Source: Streptacidiphilus melanogenes
GTDB taxonomy: Bacteria > Actinomycetota > Actinomycetes > Streptomycetales > Streptomycetaceae
Direction: 5' to 3'
DNA length: 64,000 nucleotides
Assembly: GCF_000787835.1 (NCBI RefSeq)
Contig: NZ_BBPP01000014.1
Location: 1 to 64,000, forward strand
The first letter of the stretch is position 1; the number at the start of each line of letters is the position of its first letter. The notes under the pieces were generated by a model. The model was given only the letters and a program-made list of their open reading frames with translations. It was not told where the DNA came from and did no database searches. Below, piece after piece: positions 16,920 to 25,137 of this stretch. The position numbers were made by a program, and so were the translations under genes.

Positions 16920-17300
16920 TTGAGCATCGAGAAGCCGGAGATCGACTTCCCGGGCGGCGAGCCGCCGGCGGATCTGCAGATCCGTGACCTGTGGGAGGGC
17001 GACGGCGAGGTCGCCGCGGCCGGTGACTTCGTGAAGGTCCACTACGTCGGCGTGTCCTTCAGCTCGGGCGAGGAGTTCGACGCCAGCTGGAACCGCGGCG
17101 CCCCGCTCGACTTCCAGCTCGGTGTCGGCCAGGTCATCGCCGGCTGGGACCAGGGCGTCCAGGGCATGAAGGTCGGCGGCCGCCGCGAGCTGGTCATCCC
17201 CGCCAAGCTCGCCTACGGCGACCGCGGCGCGGGTGGCAAGATCGCCCCGGGCGAGACGCTGATCTTCGTCTGCGACCTCGTGGGCGTGGCCAAGCGCTGA
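16920..17300 (+). CDS. Cytosolic FKBP-type peptidyl-prolyl isomerase
   Basis: A 126-residue single-domain FKBP. Visible family motifs are FVKVHYVGVSFSSGEEFDASW, VIAGWDQGVQGMKVGGRREL and LAYGDRGAGGKIAPGETLIF, covering the FK506-binding pocket. There is no signal peptide. The start is a TTG at 16920 with GAGGAG upstream, giving MSIEKPEIDFPGG, the usual beginning of this protein; a GTG at 16887 would add eleven residues unlike the family. It follows the FKBP lipoprotein gene by 66 bases and is closed by a hairpin. Confidence 0.93.
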   Translation: MSIEKPEIDFPGGEPPADLQIRDLWEGDGEVAAAGDFVKVHYVGVSFSSGEEFDASWNRGAPLDFQLGVGQVIAGWDQGVQGMKVGGRRELVIPAKLAYGDRGAGGKIAPGETLIFVCDLVGVAKR

Positions 17301-17320
17301 CGCGCAGACGTTCGCTCCTC

Positions 17321-17374
17321 GCACCCCCGTCCGGGGCGCCGTGCTACCACAGCCGGCCTTCGGGCGGGGGTGCG
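17321..17374 (+). terminator. Hairpin terminator after the FKBP pair
   Basis: CGCACCCCCG (17321-17330) pairs with CGGGGGTGCG (17365-17374); the long loop holds a smaller GC hairpin. Confidence 0.65.
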
Positions 17375-17467
17375 CTTTGTGGCGCAGGTGCCTACCGGTA
17401 CGGTCAGTTGATGCGCGGTCCGAGTGGCCCGCCGCGGCCGCGGGCCGCGCGTAGAGAAGGGTGAGCG

Positions 17468-18466
17468 ATGCCCATCGCCAAGTCCGAGCGCCTGATGAAC
17501 CTCGCGCTGTGCCTGATGAACACCAAGCGCCCGCTGAGCAAGCGGGAGCTGCGGGAGTCCATCGAGGCCTACCGCGAGGCCGGGGCGGCGGGGGAGCAGG
17601 CCAGCGAGGACGCCTTCAACCGCATGTTCGAGCGCGACAAGGACGATCTGCGCGAACTCGGGCTGCTCATCGACGTGGTGGAGAACCCGCTCGACGGCGA
17701 GCTGGGCTACCTGGCCCGACGCGACGTCAATCGCCTGCCGGAGATCCACCTGGACGCGGAGGAGGCCGCCGCGCTGAGCCTCGCAGCGGGCGTCTGGGAG
17801 CAGGCCCGTCTTGCCGGCGCCGCCAGCGGCGCGCTGCAGAAGCTGCGCGCAGCCGGTTCGCTCGCCGAGGACGACACCGAGGGCCGCACCGCCCTCCAAC
17901 CGCGCATCCCCGCCCGCGAGGCCGCGTTCGAGCCGCTGCTGGTCGCCGCCCGCGACCGCCGGCCGGTCGGCTTCGACTACCGCAAGAGCGGCTCCGCCGT
18001 CGCCGAGCCCCGCACGGTCGAGCCCTGGGCGCTGGAGTTCTGGCACGGCCACTGGTACCTGGCCGGCTGGGACCGCGACCGCGACGACGTCCGCGTCTTC
18101 CGGCTGAGCCGGATCATGGGGAAGGTCCGCAGCAAGGGCGGGCGTTTCCTCGCCGAGGTGCCCGACCACGTCGACGTCCGGCAGGCCGTCGCCCGGTTCG
18201 CCGGGGAGGGCGCGACGGAGCGGGCCCGTGTCCGGGTCCGCCGCAAGGCCGGCTTCCCGCTGCGCGCCAAGGCCGTCTCGGCCCAGCCGGTCGACGCCGA
18301 GTGGGACGTGCTGGAGATCCCCTACGGCCTCGGCCTGGCGGCGGATCTGGTCGAGTACGGCCCCGACGTGGTCGTCCTGGAGCCCGCGGAACTGCGGGCG
18401 GACGTCATCGCGCGACTGCGCGCGGTGGCTGCGGCTGTCACGAGTGAGAGTGAGGTGGGCGCATGA
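17468..18466 (+). CDS. pafB: WYL-domain transcriptional activator PafB
   Basis: A 332-residue regulator that with PafC forms the PafBC activator of the RecA-independent DNA damage response. An N-terminal winged helix-turn-helix (about 1-75, MPIAKSERLMNLALCLMNT) is followed by a WYL domain with PVGFDYRKSG and FWHGHWYLAGWDRDRDDVRV, and a C-terminal WCX domain from about 225. WYL domains are thought to sense single-stranded nucleic acid. ATG 17468 follows GAGAAGGGTGAGCG. The downstream pafC start overlaps its stop (ATGA). Its known promoter motif occurs three times in this window. Confidence 0.93.
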   Translation: MPIAKSERLMNLALCLMNTKRPLSKRELRESIEAYREAGAAGEQASEDAFNRMFERDKDDLRELGLLIDVVENPLDGELGYLARRDVNRLPEIHLDAEEAAALSLAAGVWEQARLAGAASGALQKLRAAGSLAEDDTEGRTALQPRIPAREAAFEPLLVAARDRRPVGFDYRKSGSAVAEPRTVEPWALEFWHGHWYLAGWDRDRDDVRVFRLSRIMGKVRSKGGRFLAEVPDHVDVRQAVARFAGEGATERARVRVRRKAGFPLRAKAVSAQPVDAEWDVLEIPYGLGLAADLVEYGPDVVVLEPAELRADVIARLRAVAAAVTSESEVGA

Positions 18467-19410
18467 GCAGCGCCATCGACCAGACCCGTCGGATGCTCTC
18501 GCTCGTCACCTACCTGCGGGAGCGCCCCGGCGCGCGGGTCAGTGAGGTCGCCCGCGCGTTCGGCGTCACCGAGCGCGAGCTGATCCGCGACCTCAGCGTG
18601 CTGCCGATGTGCGGCACCAGCTTCCGCGGCGGCGACCTGCTCGACATCGACACCGACGGCGAGCAGATCTGGTGGCACAACGCCGACGACGTCGCCCAGC
18701 CGCTGCGGCTCGCCGCGGACGAGGCCACCTCGCTGCTGGTCGCCGCCCGCGCGGTGGCCGGCCTGCCCGGCCTGCGCGAGCGTGACCGCCAGGCGCTGAC
18801 GCGCGCCGTCGCCAAGCTGGAGGCCGCGGCCGGCGACGTCGCCGAGGGCAGCACCCGGGTCGGCGTCACCTTCGAGGCCGAGGGCGACGTCTTCGCCGAG
18901 GTCGACCGGGCGTTCACCGAGCGCAAGCGCCTGTGGCTGAACTACTGGTCCTCCGGGCGCGGCGAGCTGACCGAGCGCGAGGTCGACCCGATCCGCCTGA
19001 TCACCGAGGGACACACCTACCTCGAGGCCTGGTGCCGGCTCTCCGAGGACCGCCGGATGTTCCGGCTGGACCGGATCGCCGAGATCAAGGTCCTGGACAC
19101 CCCCTCGGACCCGCCGCCGCTGGAGCTGCGCGACCTGTCCGAGGGCCTGGTCCACCCGTCCAGCGAGGATCCGCAGGTCGTCCTGGAGGTCGCGCCCGGC
19201 GGCCGCTGGGTGGCCGAGTACTACCCGCACGAGTCGGCGGAGGAGCTCCCCGACGGCGGCCTCCGCATCGTGCTGCGCACCCCGGACCCCTCCTCCCTGC
19301 TGCGCCTCGTCCTGCGCCTCGGCCCCGACGGCCGCGTCCTCGCCCCCGCGACGCTCGCCGAGCAGGCTCGCAAGGCCGCGGGCGCGGCGCTGGCCCGGTA
19401 CGACGGGTGA
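18463..19410 (+). CDS. pafC: WYL-domain transcriptional activator PafC
   Basis: A 315-residue partner of PafB with the same order of domains: N-terminal helix-turn-helix (LVTYLRERPGARVSEVARAF), WYL domain (about 150-225, with RLWLNYWSSGRGELTEREVD and TYLEAWCRLSEDRRMFRLD) and C-terminal WCX domain. The canonical WYL triplet reads TYL here, as in many PafC proteins. ATG 18463 overlaps the pafB stop by four bases, so the partners are translationally coupled. The following zinc-ribbon gene overlaps its end in the same way. Confidence 0.93.
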   Translation: MSSAIDQTRRMLSLVTYLRERPGARVSEVARAFGVTERELIRDLSVLPMCGTSFRGGDLLDIDTDGEQIWWHNADDVAQPLRLAADEATSLLVAARAVAGLPGLRERDRQALTRAVAKLEAAAGDVAEGSTRVGVTFEAEGDVFAEVDRAFTERKRLWLNYWSSGRGELTEREVDPIRLITEGHTYLEAWCRLSEDRRMFRLDRIAEIKVLDTPSDPPPLELRDLSEGLVHPSSEDPQVVLEVAPGGRWVAEYYPHESAEELPDGGLRIVLRTPDPSSLLRLVLRLGPDGRVLAPATLAEQARKAAGAALARYDG

Positions 19411-19646
19411 GCGCGATGGTCTCACCGACCCGCTTCCGGGCCTCCTGCCCGGACTGCCGCGCCACGGCGGAGCTGGAAGCCCGGGCCTTCCGCCTGGCCC
19501 TGGGCCGCACGAAGGAACGCACCTTCTACTCCTTCACCTGCCCCGCCTGCGGCGTCGCCGTCCGCAAGCCCGCCGGCGAGCGCATCATCGACGCCCTCAC
19601 CGGCGCCGGCGTCCCGACCATGCGCCTGCACGTTGGGATCCGTTAG
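19407..19646 (+). CDS. Small zinc-ribbon protein
   Basis: A 79-residue protein with two CXXC pairs, CPDC near residue 13 and CPAC near residue 44, spaced as a zinc ribbon or rubredoxin-like knuckle, and a basic C-terminus. I know it only as a conserved protein of unknown role after pafC in streptomycetes. The GTG at 19407 overlaps the pafC stop (GTGA); an ATG three codons later is possible. Operon position suggests a link to the PafBC or proteasome genes, but this is inference. A hairpin follows at once. Confidence 0.75.
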   Translation: MSAMVSPTRFRASCPDCRATAELEARAFRLALGRTKERTFYSFTCPACGVAVRKPAGERIIDALTGAGVPTMRLHVGIR

Positions 19647-19656
19647 GCAGGTGGGG

Positions 19657-19688
19657 ACCCCATGAGGGGCGCCCGCGCCCCTGGGGGT
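19657..19688 (+). terminator. Hairpin terminator of the pafBC operon
   Basis: AGGGGCGC (19665-19672) and GCGCCCCT (19675-19682) pair tightly; an outer ACCCC/GGGGGT pair extends the stem. Confidence 0.8.
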
Positions 19689-19719
19689 TGCAACTGCTCC
19701 CTGTCACTAGACTCACCCT

Positions 19720-19947
19720 GTGATGTGGATGATCGTCGGCCTCACCACCGTGGGGCTCATGGTGCTGGGAATCTGTGCCGTTCTCGCCTACCGTGAGGTG
19801 GTTCTGCTCGGTAGGGCGCTGTCCCGCAGCGCGGAGCGTGTCGCGCGGGCGGGTGCAGAGGTCGAACGCGAGGCGGAGGTGCTGTCCCGACACGGCGGCG
19901 GACTCGCGTTCACCGCCGTCACACCGTCTGTTCAAGGCACAAACTGA
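19720..19947 (+). CDS. Small single-pass membrane protein
   Basis: A 75-residue protein with one hydrophobic helix at about 4-24 (MIVGLTTVGLMVLGICAVLA) followed by a charged helix likely to form a coiled coil (RALSRSAERVARAGAEVERE). No known domain. The GTG at 19720 starts seven bases after TAGACT (19708-19713), a good -10 box, so translation probably begins at the mRNA 5' end; an ATG one codon later is the alternative. It sits between the pafBC operon and tatA, where streptomycetes commonly carry a small membrane protein. Confidence 0.7.
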   Translation: MMWMIVGLTTVGLMVLGICAVLAYREVVLLGRALSRSAERVARAGAEVEREAEVLSRHGGGLAFTAVTPSVQGTN

Positions 19948-20006
19948 TCCGCGTAGTATCGAAGATGCGTCGAAGCGGCAAGATCTGCGGCGACGCTCTG
20001 GACGCC

Positions 20007-20029
20007 CGTGACGTCACGGTGCGTATCAT
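20007..20029 (+). promoter_or_regulatory. tatA promoter with palindrome
   Basis: A perfect 12-bp palindrome CGTGACGTCACG (20007-20018) precedes TATCAT (20024-20029), a good -10 box, by five bases. A dimeric regulator bound there would block or contact RNA polymerase. Confidence 0.5.
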
Positions 20030-20061
20030 CGGCGCAGACACGACGACGAAGAGGGAACCCG

Positions 20062-20355
20062 ATGCTCGAAAACCGCGCTCTCGAAATCATCATCATTGCG
20101 GTCATCGTGCTGCTGCTCTTCGGGGCCAAGCGGCTGCCCGACTCCGCGCGTGCCCTCGGCAAGTCGCTGCGCATCCTCAAGTCCGAGGTCGGCGCCATGA
20201 AGGACGACGGCAAGAAGGACGCGCCCGTCAGCAACGTGCAGACCTCCTCCGAGCAGCAGGCCGAGGCCGCCGCTCCGAAGACGATCCAGGCCGCCCCCGG
20301 CGACACCGCCTCCGCTCGCCCCGTCGAGGACAAGCAGCCCACCACCCAGGGCTGA
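20062..20355 (+). CDS. tatA: Twin-arginine translocase subunit TatA
   Basis: A 97-residue protein forming the pore-like part of the Tat system, which exports folded proteins with twin-arginine signals. One N-terminal helix ([20 protein letters not shown]) ends in the conserved FGAKRLPD hinge, then an amphipathic helix ([15 protein letters not shown]) and a disordered polar tail from about 50. ATG 20062 has GAGGGAA upstream. tatC follows after 49 bases. The phospholipases C in this window carry Tat signals and should be clients. Confidence 0.95.
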   Translation: MLENRALEIIIIAVIVLLLFGAKRLPDSARALGKSLRILKSEVGAMKDDGKKDAPVSNVQTSSEQQAEAAAPKTIQAAPGDTASARPVEDKQPTTQG

Positions 20356-20404
20356 GCCGCACCTCCTCCCCTTTCTTCCTTTCGCGCAGGGACACAGCCG
20401 CACG

Positions 20405-21364
20405 GTGAGCGACACAAAGACGAGGCAGAGTCCTCCGAAGAACGACGAAGGCCGGATGCCCCTCGCGGACCACCTCCGCGAGCTGCGCTACCGGCTGATC
20501 GTCTGCGTACTCGCCCTGCTCGTGACCACGGTCCTGGGCTGGCTGCTGCACACCTGGGCGATCAACGAGCTGGTCACTCCCGCCTGCCACATCACGGGCG
20601 TCCACGGGTACGGCGAGAAGACCAAGGAGTGTCCCAACGGTCTGCTGGTGAACAACGGCGTGCTCTCGCCGCTGACCTTCACCTTCAAGATCTCGATGAT
20701 GATCGGCTTCATCCTGGCCGCGCCGGTGTGGAGCTACCAGCTGTGGGCGTTCGTCGCGCCCGGGCTGTACAAGAAGGAGAAGAAGTACGGGCTGGGCTTC
20801 GTCGCCGCCGCCGTCCCCCTCTTCGCGGGTGGCGCCTACCTGGCCTACACGATCTTCCCCAAGGCGCTGCAGATCCTGGCGAGCTTCAACCCCGCCAACT
20901 TCTCGCTGGCCTTCTCCGGCGCCGAGTTCCTGGACTTCTTCATCCGGATGGTGCTGGTCTTCGGGCTCTCCTTCGAGATCCCGCTGCTGCTGGTGATGCT
21001 CAACTTCATCGGCGTGGTGAGCGCGGCCCGGCTGCGCGGCTGGTGGCGCGGCGCGGTGTTCGGGATCTTCGTCTTCTCCGCGATCGCCGTCCCGACGGGT
21101 GACCCGGTCACCATGACCGTGCTGGCCGTGCCGATGTGCCTGCTCTACTTCGCCGCCGTCGGTGTGGCCACGCTGCGCGACAAGGCCGTGGCCCGGCGCA
21201 AGGCCGAGGACCCGGACAGCCGGCTGGACGACGACGAGGCCTCCTCGCTCGACCTGCGGCCCTCCGCCCTCGGTGCGGACGACCTGCCGATCCCGGAGCC
21301 GGTCAACGCGACCGAGCTGGCGGCCGGCGAGCCGATGATCTACCACCCCGACGACGTCACCTGA
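20405..21364 (+). CDS. tatC: Twin-arginine translocase subunit TatC
   Basis: A 319-residue, six-helix receptor for Tat signal peptides. The N-terminal MPLADHLRELRYRL and the cytoplasmic-loop region FVAPGLYKKEKKYGLGFV are diagnostic. Membrane helices lie at about 28-50, 90-115, 130-150, 175-198, 215-235 and 240-260. The C-terminal 60 residues are acidic and disordered, as in streptomycete TatC. GTG 20405 follows CACACAGCC without a strong ribosome-binding site, so coupling with tatA is likely. A tatB gene is not adjacent. Confidence 0.96.
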   Translation: MSDTKTRQSPPKNDEGRMPLADHLRELRYRLIVCVLALLVTTVLGWLLHTWAINELVTPACHITGVHGYGEKTKECPNGLLVNNGVLSPLTFTFKISMMIGFILAAPVWSYQLWAFVAPGLYKKEKKYGLGFVAAAVPLFAGGAYLAYTIFPKALQILASFNPANFSLAFSGAEFLDFFIRMVLVFGLSFEIPLLLVMLNFIGVVSAARLRGWWRGAVFGIFVFSAIAVPTGDPVTMTVLAVPMCLLYFAAVGVATLRDKAVARRKAEDPDSRLDDDEASSLDLRPSALGADDLPIPEPVNATELAAGEPMIYHPDDVT

Positions 21365-21381
21365 GAGGTCGCCCGAGAGGT

Positions 21382-21422
21382 CACCTGAAGGCGTTAACCA
21401 GTCGGTAAACAATCTTCAGGTG
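21382..21422 (+). terminator. Hairpin after tatC
   Basis: CACCTGAAG (21382-21390) and CTTCAGGTG (21414-21422) are perfect inverted repeats around 23 bases. No T run; its right arm touches the helY promoter, so it might instead be a regulatory site. Confidence 0.5.
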
Positions 21423-21424
21423 GA

Positions 21425-21447
21425 CTGTCGGTCCGGACGGGTACGCT
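21425..21447 (+). promoter_or_regulatory. Candidate PafBC-type promoter of helY
   Basis: CTGTCGGTC (21425-21433), eight bases, then TACGCT (21442-21447). Seven of nine positions fit TTGTCRGTG, with exact N8 spacing and TANNNT. The helicase ATG is ten bases after the -10, close to leaderless. Confidence 0.5.
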
Positions 21448-21457
21448 CCTAGGCGAG

Positions 21458-24346
21458 ATGACAGATCAGAACCTCTCCGCCGACGAGACCCTCAGCCCCT
21501 CCGAGCGCTACGCCGCCGCGCGGCAGCGCGCCAAGGAGGAGGCCAGCGCGCTGCACGCCTTCCGGCAGTTGTACGACTTCCCGCTGGACGCGTTCCAGGT
21601 GGAGGCGTGCCAGGCGCTGGAGGGTGGCGAGGGCGTGCTGGTGGCCGCCCCGACGGGCTCCGGCAAGACGATCGTCGGCGAATTCGCCGTTCACCTGGCG
21701 CTGAACCAGGGCCGCAAGTGCTTCTACACGACGCCCATCAAGGCGCTGTCGAACCAGAAGTACCAGGACCTGGTCAAACGCTACGGTCCCGACCGGGTCG
21801 GCCTGCTGACCGGTGACAACACCATCAACAGCGAGGCGTCCGTCGTCGTCATGACGACGGAGGTGCTGCGCAACATGCTCTACGCGGGCTCCTCCACGCT
21901 CGCCGGGCTCGGCTACGTGGTCATGGACGAGGTGCACTACCTCGCCGACCGCTTCCGCGGCGCGGTGTGGGAGGAGGTCATCATCCACCTGCCCGAGTCC
22001 GTCACCCTGGTCTCCCTCTCCGCCACCGTGTCGAACGCGGAGGAGTTCGGCGACTGGCTGGACACCGTCCGCGGCGGCACCAAGGTCATCGTCTCCGAGC
22101 ACCGCCCCGTGCCGCTGTGGCAGCACGTGCTGGCCGGGCACCGGATGTACGACCTGTTCACCTCCCGCGTCGCCGAGGAGCGCGCCTCGGGGCGCAAGCG
22201 CGAGGGCGGCGCAGGGCGTGGGGGAGAGGCCGACGTCAACCCCGAGCTGGTGCGCCTCGCGCGCGCCGAGCAGGACCGGCGCGGGGCCGGGCGGGACCGG
22301 TTCGACCGGCGCGGCAGAGGCCGCTCCATGTCGAACGGCCGACCGGGCCGCGCCTGGACGCCCAGCCGGGTCGAGGTCATCGACCGCCTCGACGCCGAGG
22401 GCCTGCTGCCGGCGATCACCTTCATCTTCAGCCGGGCCGGCTGCGAGGCCGCCGTGCAGCAGTGCCTCCACGCGGGCCTGCGGCTCAACAACGACGCCGA
22501 GCGCGCCGAGGTCCGTGCCCTGGTCGAGTCCCGGACGGAGAACATCCCGCCCGAGGACCTCCACGTGCTCGGCTACTTCGAGTGGCTCGACGCGCTGGAG
22601 CGCGGGATCGCCGCCCACCACGCGGGCATGCTGCCGACCTTCAAGGAGGTCGTCGAGGAGCTGTTCCAGCGCGGCCTGGTCAAGGCGGTCTTCGCGACGG
22701 AGACGCTGGCGCTCGGCATCAACATGCCAGCCCGCTCCGTGGTGATGGAGAAGCTGGTCAAGTGGAACGGCGAGACCCACGCCGACGTGACGCCGGGTGA
22801 GTACACCCAGCTCACCGGGCGCGCCGGGCGGCGCGGCATCGACATCGAGGGCCACGCCGTGGTGCTCTGGCAGCCGGGGCTGGATCCGGCCGCGCTGGCC
22901 GGTCTCGCGGGGACGCGTACCTATCCGCTGCGTTCCTCCTTCAAGCCCTCGTACAACATGGCCGTCAACCTCGTCTCCCAGTACGGGCGGCACACCGCGC
23001 GCGAGCTGCTGGAGACGTCGTTCGCGCAGTTCCAGGCGGACCGGTCCGTCGTCGGCATCGCCCGGCAGGTGCAGCGCAACGAGGAGGGCCTGGCCGGCTA
23101 CCGCGAGGCGGTCACCTGTCATCTCGGGGACTTCGACGCGTACATGGGCCTGCGCCGGGCGCTCAAGGACCGCGAGCAGCTGCTCGCCCGTGAGGGTCAG
23201 GCGCAGCGCCGGGCCAGCGCGGCCGACTCGCTGGAGCGGCTGCGCCCCGGCGATGTCATCCACGTGCCGACCGGCCGCTTCGCCGGGCTCGCGCTGGTGC
23301 TGGACCCGGGCCTGCCGCCCGTCTCCCGGCACGGCACCCGCGGCTACGGCAACGGCCGCGGTCACGAGTACCAGGACGGGCCGCGCCCGGTGGTGCTGAC
23401 CGCCGAGCGGCAGGTCAAGCGTCTTGCGATGATCGACTTCCCGGTGCCCGTCGAGCCGATCGAGCGGCTGCGCATCCCGAAGTCCTTCAACCCGCGCAGC
23501 CCGCAGTCCCGCCGCGACCTCGCCTCCGCGCTGCGCAGCAAGGCCGGGCACATCGATCCGGGCCGGCTCCGCAAGGGCCGCGCGGCCGCCGCCGACGATC
23601 CGGAGATCGCGCGCCTCCGCGCCGAGTTGCGGCAGCATCCGTGCCACGGCTGCGACGAGCGCGAGGACCACGCCCGTTGGGCCGAGCGCTACGACCGACT
23701 CAAGCGCGACACCGAGCAGCTCGAGCGCCGGATGCGCTCGCGCACCCACACCATCGCCCGCACCTTCGACCGGGTCTGCGCGCTGCTGACGGACCTGGAC
23801 TACCTGAACGCCGACAGCGTCACCGACCACGGCAAGCGCCTGGGCCGCCTCTACGGCGACCTCGACCTGCTGGCGTCGGAGTGCCTGCGCGAGGGCGTCT
23901 GGAACGGTCTCGCCCCGGCCGAGCTGGCGGCCTGCGCCTCGGCGCTGGTCTACGAGTCCCGGCGCGGCGACGAGGAGGCCGGCGCGGTGAAGGTGCCGGA
24001 GGGCAAGGCCCGTCCGGCGCTGGAGTCGATGGTGCGGATCTGGGGCCACCTGGACGCGCTGGAGGAGCAGCACAAGCTCTCCACGATGGAGGGCTGGGTG
24101 CGGCGCGAGCCTGATATGGGCTTCGCCTGGACGGCCTTCCGCTGGGCCTCGGGGGAGTCGCTCGACAAGGTGCTGCGCGAGGCCGACATGCCGGCCGGCG
24201 ACTTCGTCCGCTGGACGCGTCAGCTGATCGACGTGCTGGGCCAGATCCAGAACGCGGCCTCGGCCGACGGCGAGGTCCGCACGGCCGCGCGCAAGGCCGT
24301 GGACGCGATCCGGCGCGGCATCATCGCGTACTCCTCGGTGGGGTGA
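21458..24346 (+). CDS. helY: HelY-type DEAD/DEAH-box helicase (Ski2/Mtr4 family)
   Basis: A 962-residue superfamily 2 ATP-dependent helicase. Walker A APTGSGKT is at 64-71, motif II DEVHYL follows, motif III is LVSLSAT, and the second RecA domain contains GINMPARSVVMEKLVKWNG and the motif VI QLTGRAGRRGID. A linker of about 60 residues rich in Arg and Gly (about 245-300) separates the two. The second half has the rRNA-processing arch-like and DSHCT domains of Ski2-family RNA helicases. It may unwind RNA or DNA; the substrate in actinobacteria is not settled. ATG 21458 follows a probable near-leaderless promoter. The SLT-like gene follows after seven bases. Confidence 0.93.
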   Translation: MTDQNLSADETLSPSERYAAARQRAKEEASALHAFRQLYDFPLDAFQVEACQALEGGEGVLVAAPTGSGKTIVGEFAVHLALNQGRKCFYTTPIKALSNQKYQDLVKRYGPDRVGLLTGDNTINSEASVVVMTTEVLRNMLYAGSSTLAGLGYVVMDEVHYLADRFRGAVWEEVIIHLPESVTLVSLSATVSNAEEFGDWLDTVRGGTKVIVSEHRPVPLWQHVLAGHRMYDLFTSRVAEERASGRKREGGAGRGGEADVNPELVRLARAEQDRRGAGRDRFDRRGRGRSMSNGRPGRAWTPSRVEVIDRLDAEGLLPAITFIFSRAGCEAAVQQCLHAGLRLNNDAERAEVRALVESRTENIPPEDLHVLGYFEWLDALERGIAAHHAGMLPTFKEVVEELFQRGLVKAVFATETLALGINMPARSVVMEKLVKWNGETHADVTPGEYTQLTGRAGRRGIDIEGHAVVLWQPGLDPAALAGLAGTRTYPLRSSFKPSYNMAVNLVSQYGRHTARELLETSFAQFQADRSVVGIARQVQRNEEGLAGYREAVTCHLGDFDAYMGLRRALKDREQLLAREGQAQRRASAADSLERLRPGDVIHVPTGRFAGLALVLDPGLPPVSRHGTRGYGNGRGHEYQDGPRPVVLTAERQVKRLAMIDFPVPVEPIERLRIPKSFNPRSPQSRRDLASALRSKAGHIDPGRLRKGRAAAADDPEIARLRAELRQHPCHGCDEREDHARWAERYDRLKRDTEQLERRMRSRTHTIARTFDRVCALLTDLDYLNADSVTDHGKRLGRLYGDLDLLASECLREGVWNGLAPAELAACASALVYESRRGDEEAGAVKVPEGKARPALESMVRIWGHLDALEEQHKLSTMEGWVRREPDMGFAWTAFRWASGESLDKVLREADMPAGDFVRWTRQLIDVLGQIQNAASADGEVRTAARKAVDAIRRGIIAYSSVG

Positions 24347-24353
24347 CGGCGCG

Positions 24354-25067
24354 GTGGCTCGGGGGCGGTCGGAGCGGAGGCGTTCGGCCTGGGGGGCGTG
24401 GCTGGCCGTCGCCGTGGCGGGCGTGCTCGTCTGGGCGGTGATGCACGGTCACGGCGGTTCGTCCGGTGACGCGGCGGCGGCGCCGTCCGGTTCCGCCTCG
24501 GGCTCGCCGTCGGGGGTCCGCGCCTCCGCCGGCGCCCCGTCACCGAGCGCTTCGGGGGCGGGCGGCAGCTGGTACCACGGCAGCTACGACCCGTCCCAGT
24601 TCGCCGCCCAGGTGCGCGACCGCGCGCACGAGGCGGGCGTGGACCCGCAGTTGGTCATGGCGGTGCTCTACGACGAGGACTACAAGCCGCACGACCCGTC
24701 CTTCGAGAAGGCCTGGCTGAAGCTGAAGCCGACCGCCGCGCTCGGGCTTGCCAACATGCACCAGGCCACCTTCGACCAGGTGAAGCAGGGCCGACCGTTC
24801 GCCGACCGGTCCTGGCTCGACCTGCCCGACGATCCGGACCTGGCCATCCGGGCCGAGGCCTGGTACCTGCACGACCTCGCCGCCGAGCTGCCCGCGCACC
24901 ACGTCTCCTCGCTGACCACGGACGAGCTGCTGGCTCTCGGCTACAACACCGGCCCCGGCAACATGCTGGCCTTCGCGCGCGGCGTCGCCCTCGGGCCCCA
25001 GGCGCAGCAGTATCTCGACACCACCCGCTCCAACTGGGCGAAGGCCGGGAAGGCTATCGCGATATAG
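24354..25067 (+). CDS. Secreted or anchored lytic-transglycosylase-like protein
   Basis: A 237-residue protein with a basic N-terminus, a hydrophobic segment at about 13-30 (AWLAVAVAGVLVWAVM), a Ser/Gly/Ala linker to about 70, and a domain resembling SLT-type muramidases: VDPQLVMAVLYDEDYKP carries an acidic pair where the catalytic Glu is expected, ALGLANMHQATFDQV resembles the GLMQI motif, and LALGYNTGP resembles AYNAGP. It probably cleaves or binds peptidoglycan. GTG 24354 is seven bases after the helicase stop, so translation is likely coupled, although functions differ. The exact catalytic residue is uncertain. Confidence 0.75.
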   Translation: MARGRSERRRSAWGAWLAVAVAGVLVWAVMHGHGGSSGDAAAAPSGSASGSPSGVRASAGAPSPSASGAGGSWYHGSYDPSQFAAQVRDRAHEAGVDPQLVMAVLYDEDYKPHDPSFEKAWLKLKPTAALGLANMHQATFDQVKQGRPFADRSWLDLPDDPDLAIRAEAWYLHDLAAELPAHHVSSLTTDELLALGYNTGPGNMLAFARGVALGPQAQQYLDTTRSNWAKAGKAIAI

Positions 25068-25114
25068 CGTATTGACACGCGCTATACCCGCACTCATATA
25101 CTCGTCTACGAGTA
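25063..25114 (+). promoter_or_regulatory. PadR gene promoter with two inverted repeats
   Basis: TTGACA at 25072-25077 is the -35; a -10 is CATATA (17-base spacer) or TATACT (19-base spacer). TATAGCG/CGCTATA (25063-25069 and 25080-25086) spans the -35, and ACTCG/CGAGT (25100-25104 and 25109-25113) follows the -10. Both are likely autoregulatory PadR sites. The left repeat overlaps the stop codon of the preceding gene. Confidence 0.6.
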
Positions 25115-25137
25115 AGAGTGACCGGGAGGTGTGAGAG

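Noticed and set aside
21449..24073. An 874-codon minus-strand open frame across the helY gene
   Set aside because: Antisense shadow with no ribosome-binding site or protein-like composition.
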